A stretch of DNA of 64,000 nucleotides from Haematobacter massiliensis (GTDB taxonomy: Bacteria > Pseudomonadota > Alphaproteobacteria > Rhodobacterales > Rhodobacteraceae), in the NCBI RefSeq assembly GCF_000740795.1, contig NZ_JGYG01000002.1, positions 310,001 to 374,000 of the forward strand, written 5' to 3'. This document shows, piece by piece, positions 50,813-61,278 of the stretch. Numbering within the stretch: the stretch's first letter is position 1; each line of letters starts with the position of its first letter. The translations under genes and the position numbers were made by a program. A model generated the notes under the pieces. It was not told the origin of the DNA, ran no database searches, and saw nothing but the letters and a program-made list of their open reading frames with translations.

Positions 50813-53374
50813 ATGACCGCACAGGATCGTGACCCTGCCGCAGCGCTCGACCGATTGAAATGGCCCCTGCGTCTGACGCGCTGGGGGATGCTGGCCGAAC
50901 GTCTGACGCAGGCCTTCTGGCCGGTTCCGGTGATCCTCTTCGCGACGCTGGCGATCATCTTCTTCGGTGCGCTGGATGCGGTGAGCATCGAGGTCGCATG
51001 GGCTGGGGCGGTACTGATCGTTGTAGCTCTTGTTGCGGCGCTGGTTCTGGGTGCGCGGCGCTTCCGCTGGCCCAGCCGGGCGGAGGCAGCAACGCGACTT
51101 GACGCCACCCTGCCGGGACGTCCCATATCCGCGCTTGGCGACCGTATCGCCATCGGCGAGGGGGACGAGGCCGCGCAGCGGGTCTGGCGGGCGCATCTGG
51201 CCCGCATGGCGGAGCGCACGCGGGGCGCAAGGCCGGTGCAACCTGATCTCAACGTTTCCCGCCGCGATCCCTATGCGCTGCGCTATGTGGCGCTTACCGC
51301 ATTGGTGGTGGGGCTGATGTTCGGCTCCATCTGGCGGGTGGCCTCCGTGGCGGATCTGGCGCAGATGCCGGGGGGCGGGACCGTGGCTTCCGGCCCGTCC
51401 TGGGAGGGCTGGATCCAGCCGCCCGACTATACGGGCAAGCCCACGCTCTATCTCAACGACATCCGGCAATCCGCCCTTTCGGTGCCGGTCGGAAGCAAGG
51501 TGGTGCTGCGTCTTTACGGTGAGGGAGGCAGTCTCACCGTCGATGAAACGGTATCTGGCCGCACCGGCGTGGTGGACAGCGCTTCCGCCCCCCTTCAGGA
51601 ATTCACCGTTACCCGCTCGGGCCGGCTCAATATAAACGGGCCGCGCGGCGCGGGCTGGGAGGTCACGACCATTGCCGACCGTGCCCCCAGTGTCGAGCTC
51701 TCTGGCCCCATCGGGCGGGAGGCGGATGGCGCGATGCGCCAGCCCTTCACGGCACATGACGACTATGGCGTCGCCGGAGGGCAGGCACGAATGGAGCTGG
51801 ATACCGCGGCCCTCGACCGGCGCTATGGCCTGACGGTGGAGCCGGAGCCGCGGGAATCGCTGCTGGTGGACCTGCCCATGCCGATCACCGGCAGCCGTGC
51901 GGATTTCACCGAGACGCTGGCAGAGAACTTTTCCCAGAACCCTTGGGCCAACCTGCCCGTGAAGATCACTCTGACGGTGCAGGATGCGGCCGGACAAACG
52001 GGTACGACAGAGGCACGCAGCATCGTCCTGCCGGGGCGGCGGTTCTTCGATCCGCTGGCAGCGGCACTGATCGAGAACCGGCGCGATCTGCTGTGGTCGC
52101 GGGAGAACGGAGGGCGTTCCCTGCAGGTTCTCCGTGCGGTGACCAACCGGCCGGAGGGGTTCATCCGCAACCAGCGGGCCTATCTCCAACTGCGCGTCGC
52201 GATGCGGCAGCTCGAAACCGGCGTCTCGCAGGGATTGACCGCCGAAACGCGTGACGAGGTGGCATCTGCGCTCTGGGACATCGCCGTCCTGCTGGAAGAT
52301 GGCGACCTCAACAACGCGATGGAACGGCTGCAGCGCGCGCAGGACCGGCTGTCCGAGGCGATCCGCAATGGCGCCAGCGACGAGGAAATCGCCCAGCTCA
52401 TGCAGGAACTGCAGGAGGCGATGAACGACTACATCCGCCAGCTTGCGGAGCAGCAGCAGAATGATCCCAACCGCCAGACTGCCGAGGATCAGCAGGGGCA
52501 GGAGATCACCGGCGATCAGCTTCAGCAGATGCTCGACCGGCTCCAGCAGCTCATGCAGGAGGGCCGGATGGCCGAGGCCCAGCAGCTTCTGGACCAGCTG
52601 CGCCGGATGATGGAGAACATGCGCGTCACCCAGGGTCAGGGGGGGCAGGGCAGCCCCGGCCAGCAGGCAATGCGCGATCTGGCCGAAACCCTCCGTCAGC
52701 AGCAGGGCCTCTCTGACGAGGCGTTTCAGGGGATGCAGGGCCAGCAGCCCGGCCAGCAGCCCGGACAGGGCCAGCAGGGCCAAGGGCAGGGCCAAGGACA
52801 AGGTCAGCAGCAAGGTCAGGGGCAAGGCCAAGGTCAGGGTCAGGGCGGTGGTCCCGGCCAGGGTGGTAGTCTTGCAGACCGGCAGCAGGGTTTGCGGAAC
52901 CAGCTTGACGGGCTGATGCAGCGCGGGCTTCCGGGGCTGGGCACGCCCGAGGGGCAGGCGGGGCGCGACGCGCTTGACCGAGCGGGCCGTGCCATGGAGG
53001 AAGCGGAGCAGGCGCTCAGGGACGGCGACAACGGGCGGGCGCTCGACCGGCAGGCCGACGCGATGGAAAGCATGCGCGAGGGGATGCGCAACCTTGGCGA
53101 TGCCATGGCGCAAAACCAGCAGCAGGGACAACCGGGCGAAGGCGGGGGCGGCGACCAGTTCGGTGCGGGCGATCCAAACGGGCAGCGCGACCCGCTGGGC
53201 CGTCGTCCGGGAGAGGTGGGCCGCGGTATCGGAACCCAGGATTCCATGCTTCAGGGGGACGATGTCTATCGGCGCGCACAAGACATCCTGAACGAACTTC
53301 GCCGCCGCTCAGGGGAGCAGGAGCGCCCTGATCTGGAGCGGGATTATCTGCGGCGTCTGCTGGACCTGTTCTGA
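50813..53374 (+). CDS. TIGR02302 family membrane protein (DUF4175), 853 aa
   Basis: Two N-terminal transmembrane pairs (FWPVPVILFATLAIIFFGAL and AVLIVVALVAALVLG, about 40-80; a third near 160) are followed by a periplasmic region with beta-rich modules (200-420), then a helical Gln-rich segment (DRLQQLMQEGRMAEAQQLLDQL). About 60 residues around 640-690 are almost only Gly, Gln and Pro. The C-terminus is again helical. A conserved alphaproteobacterial family of unknown function. It lies 36 bases behind lysA, probably co-transcribed. Confidence 0.88.
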   Translation: MTAQDRDPAAALDRLKWPLRLTRWGMLAERLTQAFWPVPVILFATLAIIFFGALDAVSIEVAWAGAVLIVVALVAALVLGARRFRWPSRAEAATRLDATLPGRPISALGDRIAIGEGDEAAQRVWRAHLARMAERTRGARPVQPDLNVSRRDPYALRYVALTALVVGLMFGSIWRVASVADLAQMPGGGTVASGPSWEGWIQPPDYTGKPTLYLNDIRQSALSVPVGSKVVLRLYGEGGSLTVDETVSGRTGVVDSASAPLQEFTVTRSGRLNINGPRGAGWEVTTIADRAPSVELSGPIGREADGAMRQPFTAHDDYGVAGGQARMELDTAALDRRYGLTVEPEPRESLLVDLPMPITGSRADFTETLAENFSQNPWANLPVKITLTVQDAAGQTGTTEARSIVLPGRRFFDPLAAALIENRRDLLWSRENGGRSLQVLRAVTNRPEGFIRNQRAYLQLRVAMRQLETGVSQGLTAETRDEVASALWDIAVLLEDGDLNNAMERLQRAQDRLSEAIRNGASDEEIAQLMQELQEAMNDYIRQLAEQQQNDPNRQTAEDQQGQEITGDQLQQMLDRLQQLMQEGRMAEAQQLLDQLRRMMENMRVTQGQGGQGSPGQQAMRDLAETLRQQQGLSDEAFQGMQGQQPGQQPGQGQQGQGQGQGQGQQQGQGQGQGQGQGGGPGQGGSLADRQQGLRNQLDGLMQRGLPGLGTPEGQAGRDALDRAGRAMEEAEQALRDGDNGRALDRQADAMESMREGMRNLGDAMAQNQQQGQPGEGGGGDQFGAGDPNGQRDPLGRRPGEVGRGIGTQDSMLQGDDVYRRAQDILNELRRRSGEQERPDLERDYLRRLLDLF

Positions 53375-53671
53375 AGGCTCCCGAGAACGCAATTCGAGAA
53401 GCGCTCGTCCTATTGCGGTCTCTGGCTGCACTCTGCACCTCCTCCGTTGACCGGGCGCGGTTGGTTTGGATACATCTCCTGCAGTTTCCGCTCTGGTGAA
53501 ATTACCTCGACCCGGTCAGCTTATGCGGTTGTCCACCTTGGGTGACTGGCGCTTCTTCGACCAGCGTTGCCGAGCGTGACCACGCTACCTGACGTGCCGC
53601 CGGGGAACGAAGACGGCCGCGCCGGGAGGTGCCGCGCGAGTACCTTCGTGCTCCTGCGAGGCTGAAGACTG
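53375..53671. other. Intergenic region without recognised feature
   Basis: 297 bases between the TIGR02302 gene and the leftward gene at 53672. No gene, repeat or clear terminator is seen; the base composition is slightly lower in GC than the flanking genes. Confidence 0.4.
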
Positions 53672-54112
53672 TCAGACTGCCGGTGCTTCCGTTGGGCAGG
53701 GTCTTCGTGGGAACGCGATGACATTGCCGCCCCACACCCCGCCGAGCAGCAAGGTCAGCAACGCGGCTTCCGTCACCGGCAGGGTGATGAAGCCGGTGGC
53801 TCCCGCCTCCAGCGCGGCGGCCCGGTCGCCCCGGTGCCCAAGTGCGATAAGGCTGCGTTGGCCGGGGAGGAACCGCACGGCATCGTGGAGAGCCTCGACC
53901 CCCTGCGCCATATCGACGATGACAAAGCTCGGCCGATAGCTTGCCAGATGCCGAAGCATGGCCGCGTGTCCGTCAGCGTGACGAAGCCGGGCGCCTGCCC
54001 GCTGGAGCGCTGCAAAAACCGTAATCGACGGGGCCACGACAAGCACCGTCTGACCCGTAAGCGGGCGCCTGGGCGCAACCTGCGGCGGTCGGTTCAGGGT
54101 GAGGAGGGCCAT
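53672..54112 (-). CDS. Degenerate receiver-like protein (146 aa)
   Basis: The order of elements resembles a response-regulator receiver domain: TVLVVAPSITVFAALQRAG, SFVIVDMAQGVEAL with an Asp at the phosphoacceptor position, RSLIALGHRGD, AALEAGATGFITLPV. The N-terminal acidic pair is replaced by AP, and the conserved Lys (usually GFLxKP) is missing (GFITLP). So it is probably a pseudo-receiver without phosphorylation chemistry. No output domain. Divergent from the epimerase gene. Confidence 0.6.
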   Translation of the reverse strand: MALLTLNRPPQVAPRRPLTGQTVLVVAPSITVFAALQRAGARLRHADGHAAMLRHLASYRPSFVIVDMAQGVEALHDAVRFLPGQRSLIALGHRGDRAAALEAGATGFITLPVTEAALLTLLLGGVWGGNVIAFPRRPCPTEAPAV

Positions 54113-54244
54113 GCGATTCTCCTTTCCATTCTTCTACACCCATTCCAGCAGGAATTCCTCACCGCATGGTTAACGGAGCGTCCTCCCTTGCGACTGCGGG
54201 GTGCAACGCCCATAAACCGGGCGGAGCGGAGGGAGATTGCGAAA

Positions 54245-54649
54245 ATGATTGGACGCCTCAACCATGTCGCCATTGCGGTGCCGGACCTTGCGGCGGCTGC
54301 GGCGCAATACGCAGATACGCTGGGAGCACGGGTTGGCGCCCCGCAGGACGAGCCGGATCACGGTGTGACGGTCGTCTTCATCGAGTTGCCGAACACGAAG
54401 ATCGAGCTGCTGCACCCTTTGGGTGAGAACTCGCCGATCCAGGGGTTCCTGGACAAGAACCCGGCGGGAGGCATCCATCATATCTGCTACGAGGTCGCAG
54501 ATATCCTTGCCGCGCGGGACCGGCTTCTTGAACAGGGCGTCCGCGTGCTTGGCAACGGAGAGCCGAAGATCGGGGCGCATGGCAAGCCCGTCCTGTTTCT
54601 GCACCCGAAGGATTTCACCGGAACGCTAATCGAATTGGAGCAGGTCTGA
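54245..54649 (+). CDS. mce: Methylmalonyl-CoA epimerase
   Basis: 134 residues, VOC superfamily: GRLNHVAIAVPDLAAAAAQY with the metal His, TKIELLHPLGENSPIQGFL, GGIHHICYEVADI with the second His, and FLHPKDFTGTLIELEQ with the third ligand Glu. It interconverts (R)- and (S)-methylmalonyl-CoA in propionate metabolism. The start at 54245 is supported by family length. Its TGA overlaps the next ATG. Confidence 0.95.
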   Translation: MIGRLNHVAIAVPDLAAAAAQYADTLGARVGAPQDEPDHGVTVVFIELPNTKIELLHPLGENSPIQGFLDKNPAGGIHHICYEVADILAARDRLLEQGVRVLGNGEPKIGAHGKPVLFLHPKDFTGTLIELEQV

Positions 54650-54933
54650 TGACCATCACCGGCGCAGTGGTCCTTTTTGCCGTCATATGGTTCATGGTGT
54701 TCCTCGTCATCCTGCCGATCGGCATGAGGAGTCAGGCGGATGCGGGCCATGTGGAGCCGGGCACACCGGCCTCCGCCCCGTCCGAGGCGGCGGTAGGGCG
54801 AAAGGCGAAGCTCACCACGCTCATCACCGTCGGCCTGTGGGTGCTGGTGGCGGGGATCATCATGTCGGGGGTGATCTCCATCCGCGACATAGACTTCTAT
54901 CACCGCATGAACCCGCCTGCCGCCGGGGAATAG
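54649..54933 (+). CDS. DUF1467 family membrane protein (94 aa)
   Basis: Two transmembrane helices (VVLFAVIWFMVFLVILPIG and LITVGLWVLVAGIIMSG) with a short polar loop (AGHVEPGTPASAPSEA) and the terminal motif DIDFYHRM typical of the family. Found next to mce in alphaproteobacteria; function unknown. Starts within the mce stop (TGATG). Confidence 0.9.
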   Translation: MTITGAVVLFAVIWFMVFLVILPIGMRSQADAGHVEPGTPASAPSEAAVGRKAKLTTLITVGLWVLVAGIIMSGVISIRDIDFYHRMNPPAAGE

Positions 54934-55629
54934 TCAACCTGCATCGCGCGTCAGCCGGTGGTAAAGGTGGGTGAAGGTCGCGGCCCCGATCACCGGCACG
55001 AAAAGATTTATGATCGGCACGGTAAGCGGTGCGGCCATCAGCGTGCCGGCGAGCCAGATCTGGCCGAAGTGGCGGGTGCGGAGGATACGCGCCTCCTCCT
55101 CGCTCACGCGGCGCAGAGCGACGAGCTGAAAATACTCTCGCCCGAGCAGAAATCCGTTCACTACCCAGAAAAGCACGGGGCCCAGAGGCCCGATGAACAG
55201 ATAGACCACAAACAGCCCGAGGTTCAGCACGATCACCAGCAGGAAAAGCCCCAGGGAGTCGCGCAGCATCTCCAGCAGCGGCACATCGCGGGCGGGGGGA
55301 AGGCCGGGATAGTAGCGTGCCTCCACGGCATCGGCCACTTCCTCCAGAAAGAAGCCGGTGACGGCGGAGGCGACGGGCACCATCAGAAAGACCGACAGGG
55401 CCATCATCACCACGACACCCGCCCAGGACAGGAACAGGTTCAGCCCGCCCACCTGTCCGATCCACGGCAGGGAGAAGCTCTCCGGCGCGAAATGGTCGAT
55501 GAGCCAGAATATCCCCGTCGCCAGCGCGACGAAAACCAGGAGGGTGATGAGGATGCCCCGTCAGAACACGCTCTGGAACCTGCGGTCGCCGAGCTGCGAA
55601 AGGGCGCGGTAGAGATCGGTGAAGATCAC
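54934..55629 (-). pseudogene. EI24/CysZ-like membrane protein gene interrupted by one in-frame TGA
   Basis: The GTG start at 55629 overlaps the nitroreductase stop (GTGA), and the first 22 codons read VIFTDLYRALSQLGDRRFQSVF, the usual EI24 N-terminus. Codon 23 is TGA (55563-55561, followed by C), after which the same frame continues for 208 codons through helices such as LITLLVFVALATGIFWLI and LGLFLLVIVLNLGLFVVYLF. Apart from that stop the gene looks intact, 231 codons. Options are a true nonsense mutation, readthrough (TGA-C is leaky), or a base error in the sequence. A shortened protein from GTG 55452 is less likely. Confidence 0.78.
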
Positions 55630-56204
55630 GCCGCCACCCATGTGACGATCCGGTCCAGCGCTGGCCGGGGGCGATCCCCCACGGCGGAACCGGGTGTTCC
55701 CATATGGACAAAGCCCGCCACCCATTCCTGCGGCGCCAGGCTGAGCGCCTCCTCCGCAAAGCCACGGTCGAAGGCAGGCCAGCCGGTGATCCAGGCGGCC
55801 CCCCAGCCGGAGGCCAGCGCCGCGTTGACCAGACTCACGCAGGCCGCGCCGGTGGAAAGCGTCTGCTCTACTTCCGGGGCCTTCTCGCTGATCGCCGGGC
55901 TCGCGATCACCGCGACGGCGAGGGAAGACCGGGCGAACTGACCCTCGCCCTTGCCGATCTTCTCCGCATCATAGCCGAGCGCTGCGCCCCGCGCGGCGGC
56001 GATGCGGGCAAGCCGCTCCAGCGCCGGCCGTTCCAGCACGATGAACCGCCACGGAGCCAGCCCGCCATGATCGGGCACGCGGGCGGCGGCGGTCAGCATC
56101 GTCTCCAACTCCGCGCGGGAGGGAACGGGCGGACGGAGCGTCTTGGCGGAGACAGACTGCCGGGTCAGCAGAAAGTCGAGAGCGGCGGGGTTGGCGTCCG
56201 GCAT
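55626..56204 (-). CDS. Nitroreductase family protein
   Basis: 192 residues, FMN-dependent. Arg/Ser motif TRQSVSAKTLRPPVPSR, AARVPDHGGLAPWRFIV, GAACVSLVNAALASGWGAAW and GFVHMGTP match the YdjA-like nitroreductases. Start at 56204 with AAGGAG seven bases upstream; a longer frame to 56294 lacks homology. It is translationally coupled to the EI24-like gene. Confidence 0.93.
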   Translation of the reverse strand: MPDANPAALDFLLTRQSVSAKTLRPPVPSRAELETMLTAAARVPDHGGLAPWRFIVLERPALERLARIAAARGAALGYDAEKIGKGEGQFARSSLAVAVIASPAISEKAPEVEQTLSTGAACVSLVNAALASGWGAAWITGWPAFDRGFAEEALSLAPQEWVAGFVHMGTPGSAVGDRPRPALDRIVTWVAA

Positions 56205-56270
56205 GGGTATCTCCTTGATCCGGGCACAGATGTCGGCGATCACCGGAGGCGGTTCAAGAGGATAGGGGTC

Positions 56271-56528
56271 ATGGCGCGCGGGGAACTGGCACATCTGGCA
56301 GTGGAAGGCGCACGGATCGAGGTGCGCGTAACGCCTCGTGCCCGCCGTCCGGGCCTGACGGTGCCGGAGGACGGTCCGATTCGCATCGCCGTGACGGAGG
56401 TGGCGGAGGACGGGCGTGCCAATGCCGCCGTGACCCGGGTACTGGCGGAGGCGCTTGGCATAGCTCCATCGCGGCTGACGCTGGAGCGGGGCGCCACGGC
56501 GCGGCTCAAACTGTTCCGCGTGGACTAG
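56271..56528 (+). CDS. DUF167 (YggU-like) family protein
   Basis: 85 residues: ARIEVRVTPRARRPGL, then IRIAVTEVAEDGRANAAVTRVLAEALGI and LERGATARLKLFRV, the alpha/beta fold of DUF167. Function unknown in the family. Its TAG overlaps the dgt stop on the other strand (56525-56528). Confidence 0.9.
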   Translation: MARGELAHLAVEGARIEVRVTPRARRPGLTVPEDGPIRIAVTEVAEDGRANAAVTRVLAEALGIAPSRLTLERGATARLKLFRVD

Positions 56529-57856
56529 ATCCGGTCGAATACAGACCCCATCCGGGGCGAAAACAGCCGCTCATAAGTGCGCAGCAAATGGGCATCGGTC
56601 ATGCCTGCAACATAGTCACAGATCGCACGTTCATCTTTTTCCAGGCGGATCAGCCAGTCGCGCGGCAGAAGGCGGCCGGGGTCGGATGCCAGAGCCTCGA
56701 ACACCGCCATCACCATTCCCTGGCCCTTGAACTCCAGCTGCTGGACGGCGGGGCTGTGGATCACCTCATCCAAGGCCAGCCGTTTGAGCGAGCGCAGGAA
56801 GGTCGCTTCCCCCTCGGGCAGCGCCACGCGATAGCGCAGCAGCGGATCCGCAAAGGCTTCGGTGGTGGTATAGTGCACGGCGCTTATGAAATGATGGACA
56901 AGCTCGCCGATCCGCCGTTTCCGCGCGCGCGGGCTTTCGTAGAGATCACGGATCAGGGCATCACGAGCCGATGCCTCCGCACAGAAAGAGCGGCAGTCCG
57001 CCACTGCCAGCCTGTCCCGGAACCGCCCTTCCGGTATCAGGCCGAGGGTGATCGCGTCCTCCAGATCATGGATGCTGTAGGCGATGTCGTCGGCTACATC
57101 CATGAGCGCGCAATCGAGCGATTTGTGCAGGCTGCGCCCGTGTTTGCCCGCGGCTGTCTCCACCGCGGCGAAGGTCGTGCGCTCCGCCGCTGTCAGCGGG
57201 GCAAGCAGCCAGTCCACTACCTCGGCCTCGCTATCCAGATAGCATTTCGGCGGGGTGGAGGAGGGAATGTCCAGCGTACGGATCTTGCCCTCGCCCGGCT
57301 GAAGCGCGGGGCGGAGAGCAGGATTGAGCGCCCGGCTGTAGGCCACGGGATATTTCAGCAGGCCGAGCAGCGTCCGTCGCGTCAGGTTCGCGCCAGCACC
57401 GTCGGAGAAATGCTCCAGCCGCGCGACGATTCTGAGCGTCTGGCCGTTGCCCTCGAACCCGCCCGCATCGCGCATGGCATAGTTCAGCGCGACCTCCCCG
57501 CCATGGCCGAAAGGCGGGTGCCCCAGGTCATGGGCGCAACCGATGGCCTCGATCATGCTGCGCTCTGGCAGGATGGCGCTCGCGGGATGATCCGGGAAGG
57601 AAAGGGCAAGTTGCCGGGCCAGTCCGGCGGCGATCTGGGCCACTTCCAGAGAATGCGTCAGCCGGGTGCGATAGAAATCGCCATCGCCCACGCTCAGGAT
57701 TTGTGTCTTGCCCTGCAGGCGCCGGAAGGAGGCCGAATGGATGACACGGGCATAATCCACATCACCCGGAGAGCGGGCATCCGTCGGCGGCGCGCGGCGC
57801 GGCTCCCGCCGCTCCTGCCAGACATCCGCCGCGAGAGCCGGAGTCAATGCGTCCAC
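56525..57856 (-). CDS. dgt: Deoxyguanosinetriphosphate triphosphohydrolase-like protein
   Basis: 443 residues, HD-domain dNTP triphosphohydrolase (type 2): [32 protein letters not shown] (first His), the HD pair [17 protein letters not shown], and [16 protein letters not shown]. All metal ligands are present. Degrades dNTPs to nucleosides and triphosphate. The GTG start at 57856 overlaps the 3' end of the ETC subunit gene by 13 bases, so both are co-translated. Confidence 0.95.
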   Translation of the reverse strand: MDALTPALAADVWQERREPRRAPPTDARSPGDVDYARVIHSASFRRLQGKTQILSVGDGDFYRTRLTHSLEVAQIAAGLARQLALSFPDHPASAILPERSMIEAIGCAHDLGHPPFGHGGEVALNYAMRDAGGFEGNGQTLRIVARLEHFSDGAGANLTRRTLLGLLKYPVAYSRALNPALRPALQPGEGKIRTLDIPSSTPPKCYLDSEAEVVDWLLAPLTAAERTTFAAVETAAGKHGRSLHKSLDCALMDVADDIAYSIHDLEDAITLGLIPEGRFRDRLAVADCRSFCAEASARDALIRDLYESPRARKRRIGELVHHFISAVHYTTTEAFADPLLRYRVALPEGEATFLRSLKRLALDEVIHSPAVQQLEFKGQGMVMAVFEALASDPGRLLPRDWLIRLEKDERAICDYVAGMTDAHLLRTYERLFSPRMGSVFDRI

Positions 57857-58155
57857 GCGCCCCGGCGATTGGTGGCAAAATTCTCGCCATATCCCATGGC
57901 CCGGACATTGGCCTTCCGACCATGGACCGGCAGCACGATGTAGTCGATGCCGTTTTCCTTGGCGTAGGTCTCCGCCTCCTCCTGCGTGTCGAAGCGCAGG
58001 CGGACCTGGGTCTGGGTATCGTCACTGGATGTCCAGCCCATGAGCGGGTCGATCTGACGCGCGTGTTCCGGGGCGTATTCGAGAATCCAGCGCTTCGTCC
58101 GGGCGACGCCGGATTGCATGGCTGTCTTGGCTGGCTTGTAGATGCGCGCGACCAT
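57844..58155 (-). CDS. ETC complex I subunit (NDUFS4-like)
   Basis: 103 residues: [54 protein letters not shown] and [11 protein letters not shown]. This is the bacterial homologue of the 18-kDa accessory subunit of mitochondrial complex I, found in alphaproteobacteria. It is probably a peripheral subunit of NADH:ubiquinone oxidoreductase. It diverges from uvrB and precedes dgt. Confidence 0.93.
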   Translation of the reverse strand: MVARIYKPAKTAMQSGVARTKRWILEYAPEHARQIDPLMGWTSSDDTQTQVRLRFDTQEEAETYAKENGIDYIVLPVHGRKANVRAMGYGENFATNRRGAWTH

Positions 58156-58278
58156 GGCCTTCTCCGTGATGTGGCCTCGTTATGGAAAAACCCGCGCCGC
58201 TGCGCAAGGGGCGGCTGCCCCCTTGAACGGGAACAAAAACAGATCAAATGTGAGAGGCCGGTCGCCGGAGGTCCGCTC

Positions 58279-60459
58279 ATGCCCCATAACAACACCAATG
58301 CCCCGATGAATCGCTTCGACGTGCTCACCCGTCCCAAGCTGGAGGGGGGGCGTGCCTTCGTCATGCATACGGAATTCTCACCGGCAGGAGACCAGCCCGC
58401 CGCCATCGCCGAAATCGCGGAGGCGGTGAACGCCGGGGAACGCAATCAGGTGCTGCTCGGCGCCACCGGCACGGGCAAGACCTTCACCATGGCCAAGGTC
58501 ATCGAGGAGACGCAGCGCCCGGCGATCATCCTCGCGCCCAACAAGACGCTTGCCGCGCAGCTTTACGGGGAGTTCAAGGGGTTCTTCCCTGAGAACGCCG
58601 TGGAGTATTTCGTCAGCTACTACGACTACTACCAGCCGGAAGCCTATGTTCCCCGATCGGACACGTATATCGAGAAGGAAAGCCAGATCAACGACCAGAT
58701 CGACCGGATGCGCCATTCGGCCACCCGGGCGCTTCTGGAACGCGACGACGTGATCATCGTCGCTTCCGTTTCCTGTATCTACGGTATCGGCTCGGTCGAG
58801 ACCTATTCCGCGATGACGCAGGATCTGGTGGTCGGGCAGTCCTATGACCAGCGGCAGGTGATTGCGGAACTGGTGGCGCAGCAATACCGGCGCAACGATC
58901 AGGCGTTTCAGCGCGGTTCGTTCCGTGTCAGGGGTGACAGCCTTGAGGTCTGGCCCGCGCACCTTGAGGATCGGGCATGGCGGTTCTCCTTCTTCGGAGA
59001 GGAGCTCGAATCCATCACCGAATTCGACCCGCTGACGGGGGCCAAGACCGATGCCTTCAAGCAGATCCGCGTCTATGCCAACAGCCACTACGTCACGCCG
59101 CGTCCGACGCTGAAACAGGCGATCGACGGGATCAAGAAGGAACTCCGCCAGCGCCTCGACCAGCTTGTCGCAGAGGGGCGGCTTCTGGAAGCACAGCGGC
59201 TGGAACAGCGGACGAATTTCGATCTGGAGATGCTGGACGCCACGGGGGTGTGCAACGGGATCGAGAACTATTCCCGTTATCTGACGGGCCGTGCGCCGGG
59301 AGAGCCGCCGCCGACGCTTTTCGAATTCATCCCCGACAATGCCATCGTCTTTGCCGACGAATCCCATGTCACCGTGCCGCAGATCGGCGGCATGTACCGA
59401 GGCGACTACCGGCGCAAGTTCACGCTGGCCGAGCATGGCTTCCGTCTGCCCTCCTGCATGGACAACCGCCCGCTGAAGTTCGAGGAATGGGATGCGATGC
59501 GCCCGCAGTCGGTGTTCGTCTCCGCCACGCCTGCCGCGTGGGAGATGGAGCAGGCGGGCGGTGTCTTCGCGGAGCAGGTGATCCGCCCGACGGGCCTTCT
59601 GGATCCCCAGGTGGAAATCCGTCCCGTCACCATGCAGGTCGATGATCTGCTGGACGAGGTACGGCGCGTTTCCCTGGCGGGATATCGGAGCCTTGTCACC
59701 GTGCTGACCAAGCGGATGGCCGAGGATCTGACTGAATACCTGCATGAACAGGGGATCCGCGTTCGCTACATGCATTCCGATATCGACACGATCGAGCGGA
59801 TCGAGATCCTGCGTGACCTGCGCCTCGGCGCGTTTGACGTTCTGGTGGGGATCAACCTGCTGCGTGAGGGGCTGGATATCCCGGAATGCGGGCTGGTGGC
59901 CATTCTGGACGCCGACAAGGAGGGGTTCCTGCGTTCGGAAACCTCGCTCATCCAGACCATCGGGCGCGCGGCGCGGAACGCCGATGGGCGCGTCATCATG
60001 TATGCCGACCGCATCACCGGCTCCATGGAGCGCGCCATGCGGGAGACGGAGCGGCGGCGCGAGAAGCAGGTTGCCTATAACGAGGCGCATGGCATCACCC
60101 CCCAGACCGTTCGGAAGAATGTGGAGGATGTGCTGGCCGGGCTGTGGAAAGGCGACACGGACCAGTTGCGCATCACCACGAAGGTGGAAAAGGCGATGGT
60201 CGGCGGCAATCTGTCGGCCCATCTGGAAGCGCTGCGCACCCAGATGCGCAAGGCTGCCGAGAATCTGGAGTTCGAGGAGGCCGCCCGGCTCCGCGACGAG
60301 GTGAAGCGGCTGGAGGCGGTGGAACTCGCCGTGGCAGACGATCCGTTGGCCCGGCAATCGGTGGTGGAGGAGGCTGCGGAGGCCGCCGTCGCTGCCTCCG
60401 GTCGCTCGACCGCAGGCCGTGCGGGAGCCCGTCCCAACCGCCGCAAGCGACGGTCCTGA
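58279..60459 (+). CDS. uvrB: UvrABC excinuclease subunit B
   Basis: 726 residues, damage-verification helicase of nucleotide excision repair. Walker [15 protein letters not shown] (about 55-68), beta-hairpin region [21 protein letters not shown], helicase motif V/VI region ([18 protein letters not shown]), and the C-terminal UVR motif [18 protein letters not shown] that binds UvrC. Complete. The start at 58279 has GGAGG seven bases upstream. Confidence 0.98.
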   Translation: MPHNNTNAPMNRFDVLTRPKLEGGRAFVMHTEFSPAGDQPAAIAEIAEAVNAGERNQVLLGATGTGKTFTMAKVIEETQRPAIILAPNKTLAAQLYGEFKGFFPENAVEYFVSYYDYYQPEAYVPRSDTYIEKESQINDQIDRMRHSATRALLERDDVIIVASVSCIYGIGSVETYSAMTQDLVVGQSYDQRQVIAELVAQQYRRNDQAFQRGSFRVRGDSLEVWPAHLEDRAWRFSFFGEELESITEFDPLTGAKTDAFKQIRVYANSHYVTPRPTLKQAIDGIKKELRQRLDQLVAEGRLLEAQRLEQRTNFDLEMLDATGVCNGIENYSRYLTGRAPGEPPPTLFEFIPDNAIVFADESHVTVPQIGGMYRGDYRRKFTLAEHGFRLPSCMDNRPLKFEEWDAMRPQSVFVSATPAAWEMEQAGGVFAEQVIRPTGLLDPQVEIRPVTMQVDDLLDEVRRVSLAGYRSLVTVLTKRMAEDLTEYLHEQGIRVRYMHSDIDTIERIEILRDLRLGAFDVLVGINLLREGLDIPECGLVAILDADKEGFLRSETSLIQTIGRAARNADGRVIMYADRITGSMERAMRETERRREKQVAYNEAHGITPQTVRKNVEDVLAGLWKGDTDQLRITTKVEKAMVGGNLSAHLEALRTQMRKAAENLEFEEAARLRDEVKRLEAVELAVADDPLARQSVVEEAAEAAVAASGRSTAGRAGARPNRRKRRS

Positions 60460-61278
60460 CCTGGTCCGTTGGGCGGGACCGTGCGAGGCAGTCGTCCGGG
60501 GAGGGGGAGGCACAGGGCTTCCCCCGGAACCGTAGGCGAACAAGGCGGTGTGGCCTGCGGGAGATGGCTTGATGTCCCTCCGATGAAGACTGCCGATGCT
60601 CCCGGCGGGCGGGAAGATACTCTTCTCTGGTGGTGGACAAGGCGTTGCATTCGGGCGCTTGCTAAAGCTCACCGCTCCCGCAGGCGGGAGTTGGTCCGCC
60701 ACCACAAGGCGCTGATCTCGCTCCGGCGAACGTGGGTCGGGAACCTGTCCGGTGCTCGTACCTTTTCCCGATGGCGAGCCTGTCGCGCGGCCTCGTAGAG
60801 GGTACGCCGTGAACATGGCTGGCTCTGGCGACAGAGCGGCCGAGTATGGAAGCGTATGGGCTCCTTGCTCTCGGCCGCGCGCAGACAGCGGAGCGGAGAC
60901 CGCCGACGCTGTTACCGCAAAGGCGTTGCTGTGCGGGATTGTCGCCACGTTCAATTTTCCGGTGCTGCAGAAGCGCATCCGCAGATGGCAGAAGCCAGAG
61001 CATGCCCCGCCATCGCCAGCAGAACTGCGAGAGGCTGCTCTCCTTACAATGGCCAACTGGGCACCTCGCGCCCGGCACAGGAACTTTCCGGTCTCCGGAT
61101 GCCAGCTCCCGCGCGACAGCAGGGGGCTACTCCGACGCCGCCACGACGGCCCCCTCGCTCACCCCAGATTGCCCCTTTGGACCAGCATCGGGAGCAAGGG
61201 GTCTACCGTAAAGAGGGGAACCTCGGGGAAGCAACGGCGTTCACTTCACATGGACCGAAACGATCCATGGAGGATATG
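60460..61278. other. 819-base region between uvrB and the PRC-barrel gene
   Basis: No supportable gene. A small inverted repeat (GGTCC-gttgggc-GGACC area, 60464-60482) just after the uvrB stop could help end transcription. Frames that cross the region are composition artefacts with no recognisable domain. The right end holds the GGAGG ribosome-binding site of the PRC-barrel gene. Confidence 0.45.

Noticed and set aside
54860-55765. 301-codon minus-strand frame over the EI24 region
   Set aside because: Arg/Pro-rich shadow; the EI24 motifs and start overlap lie in a different frame.
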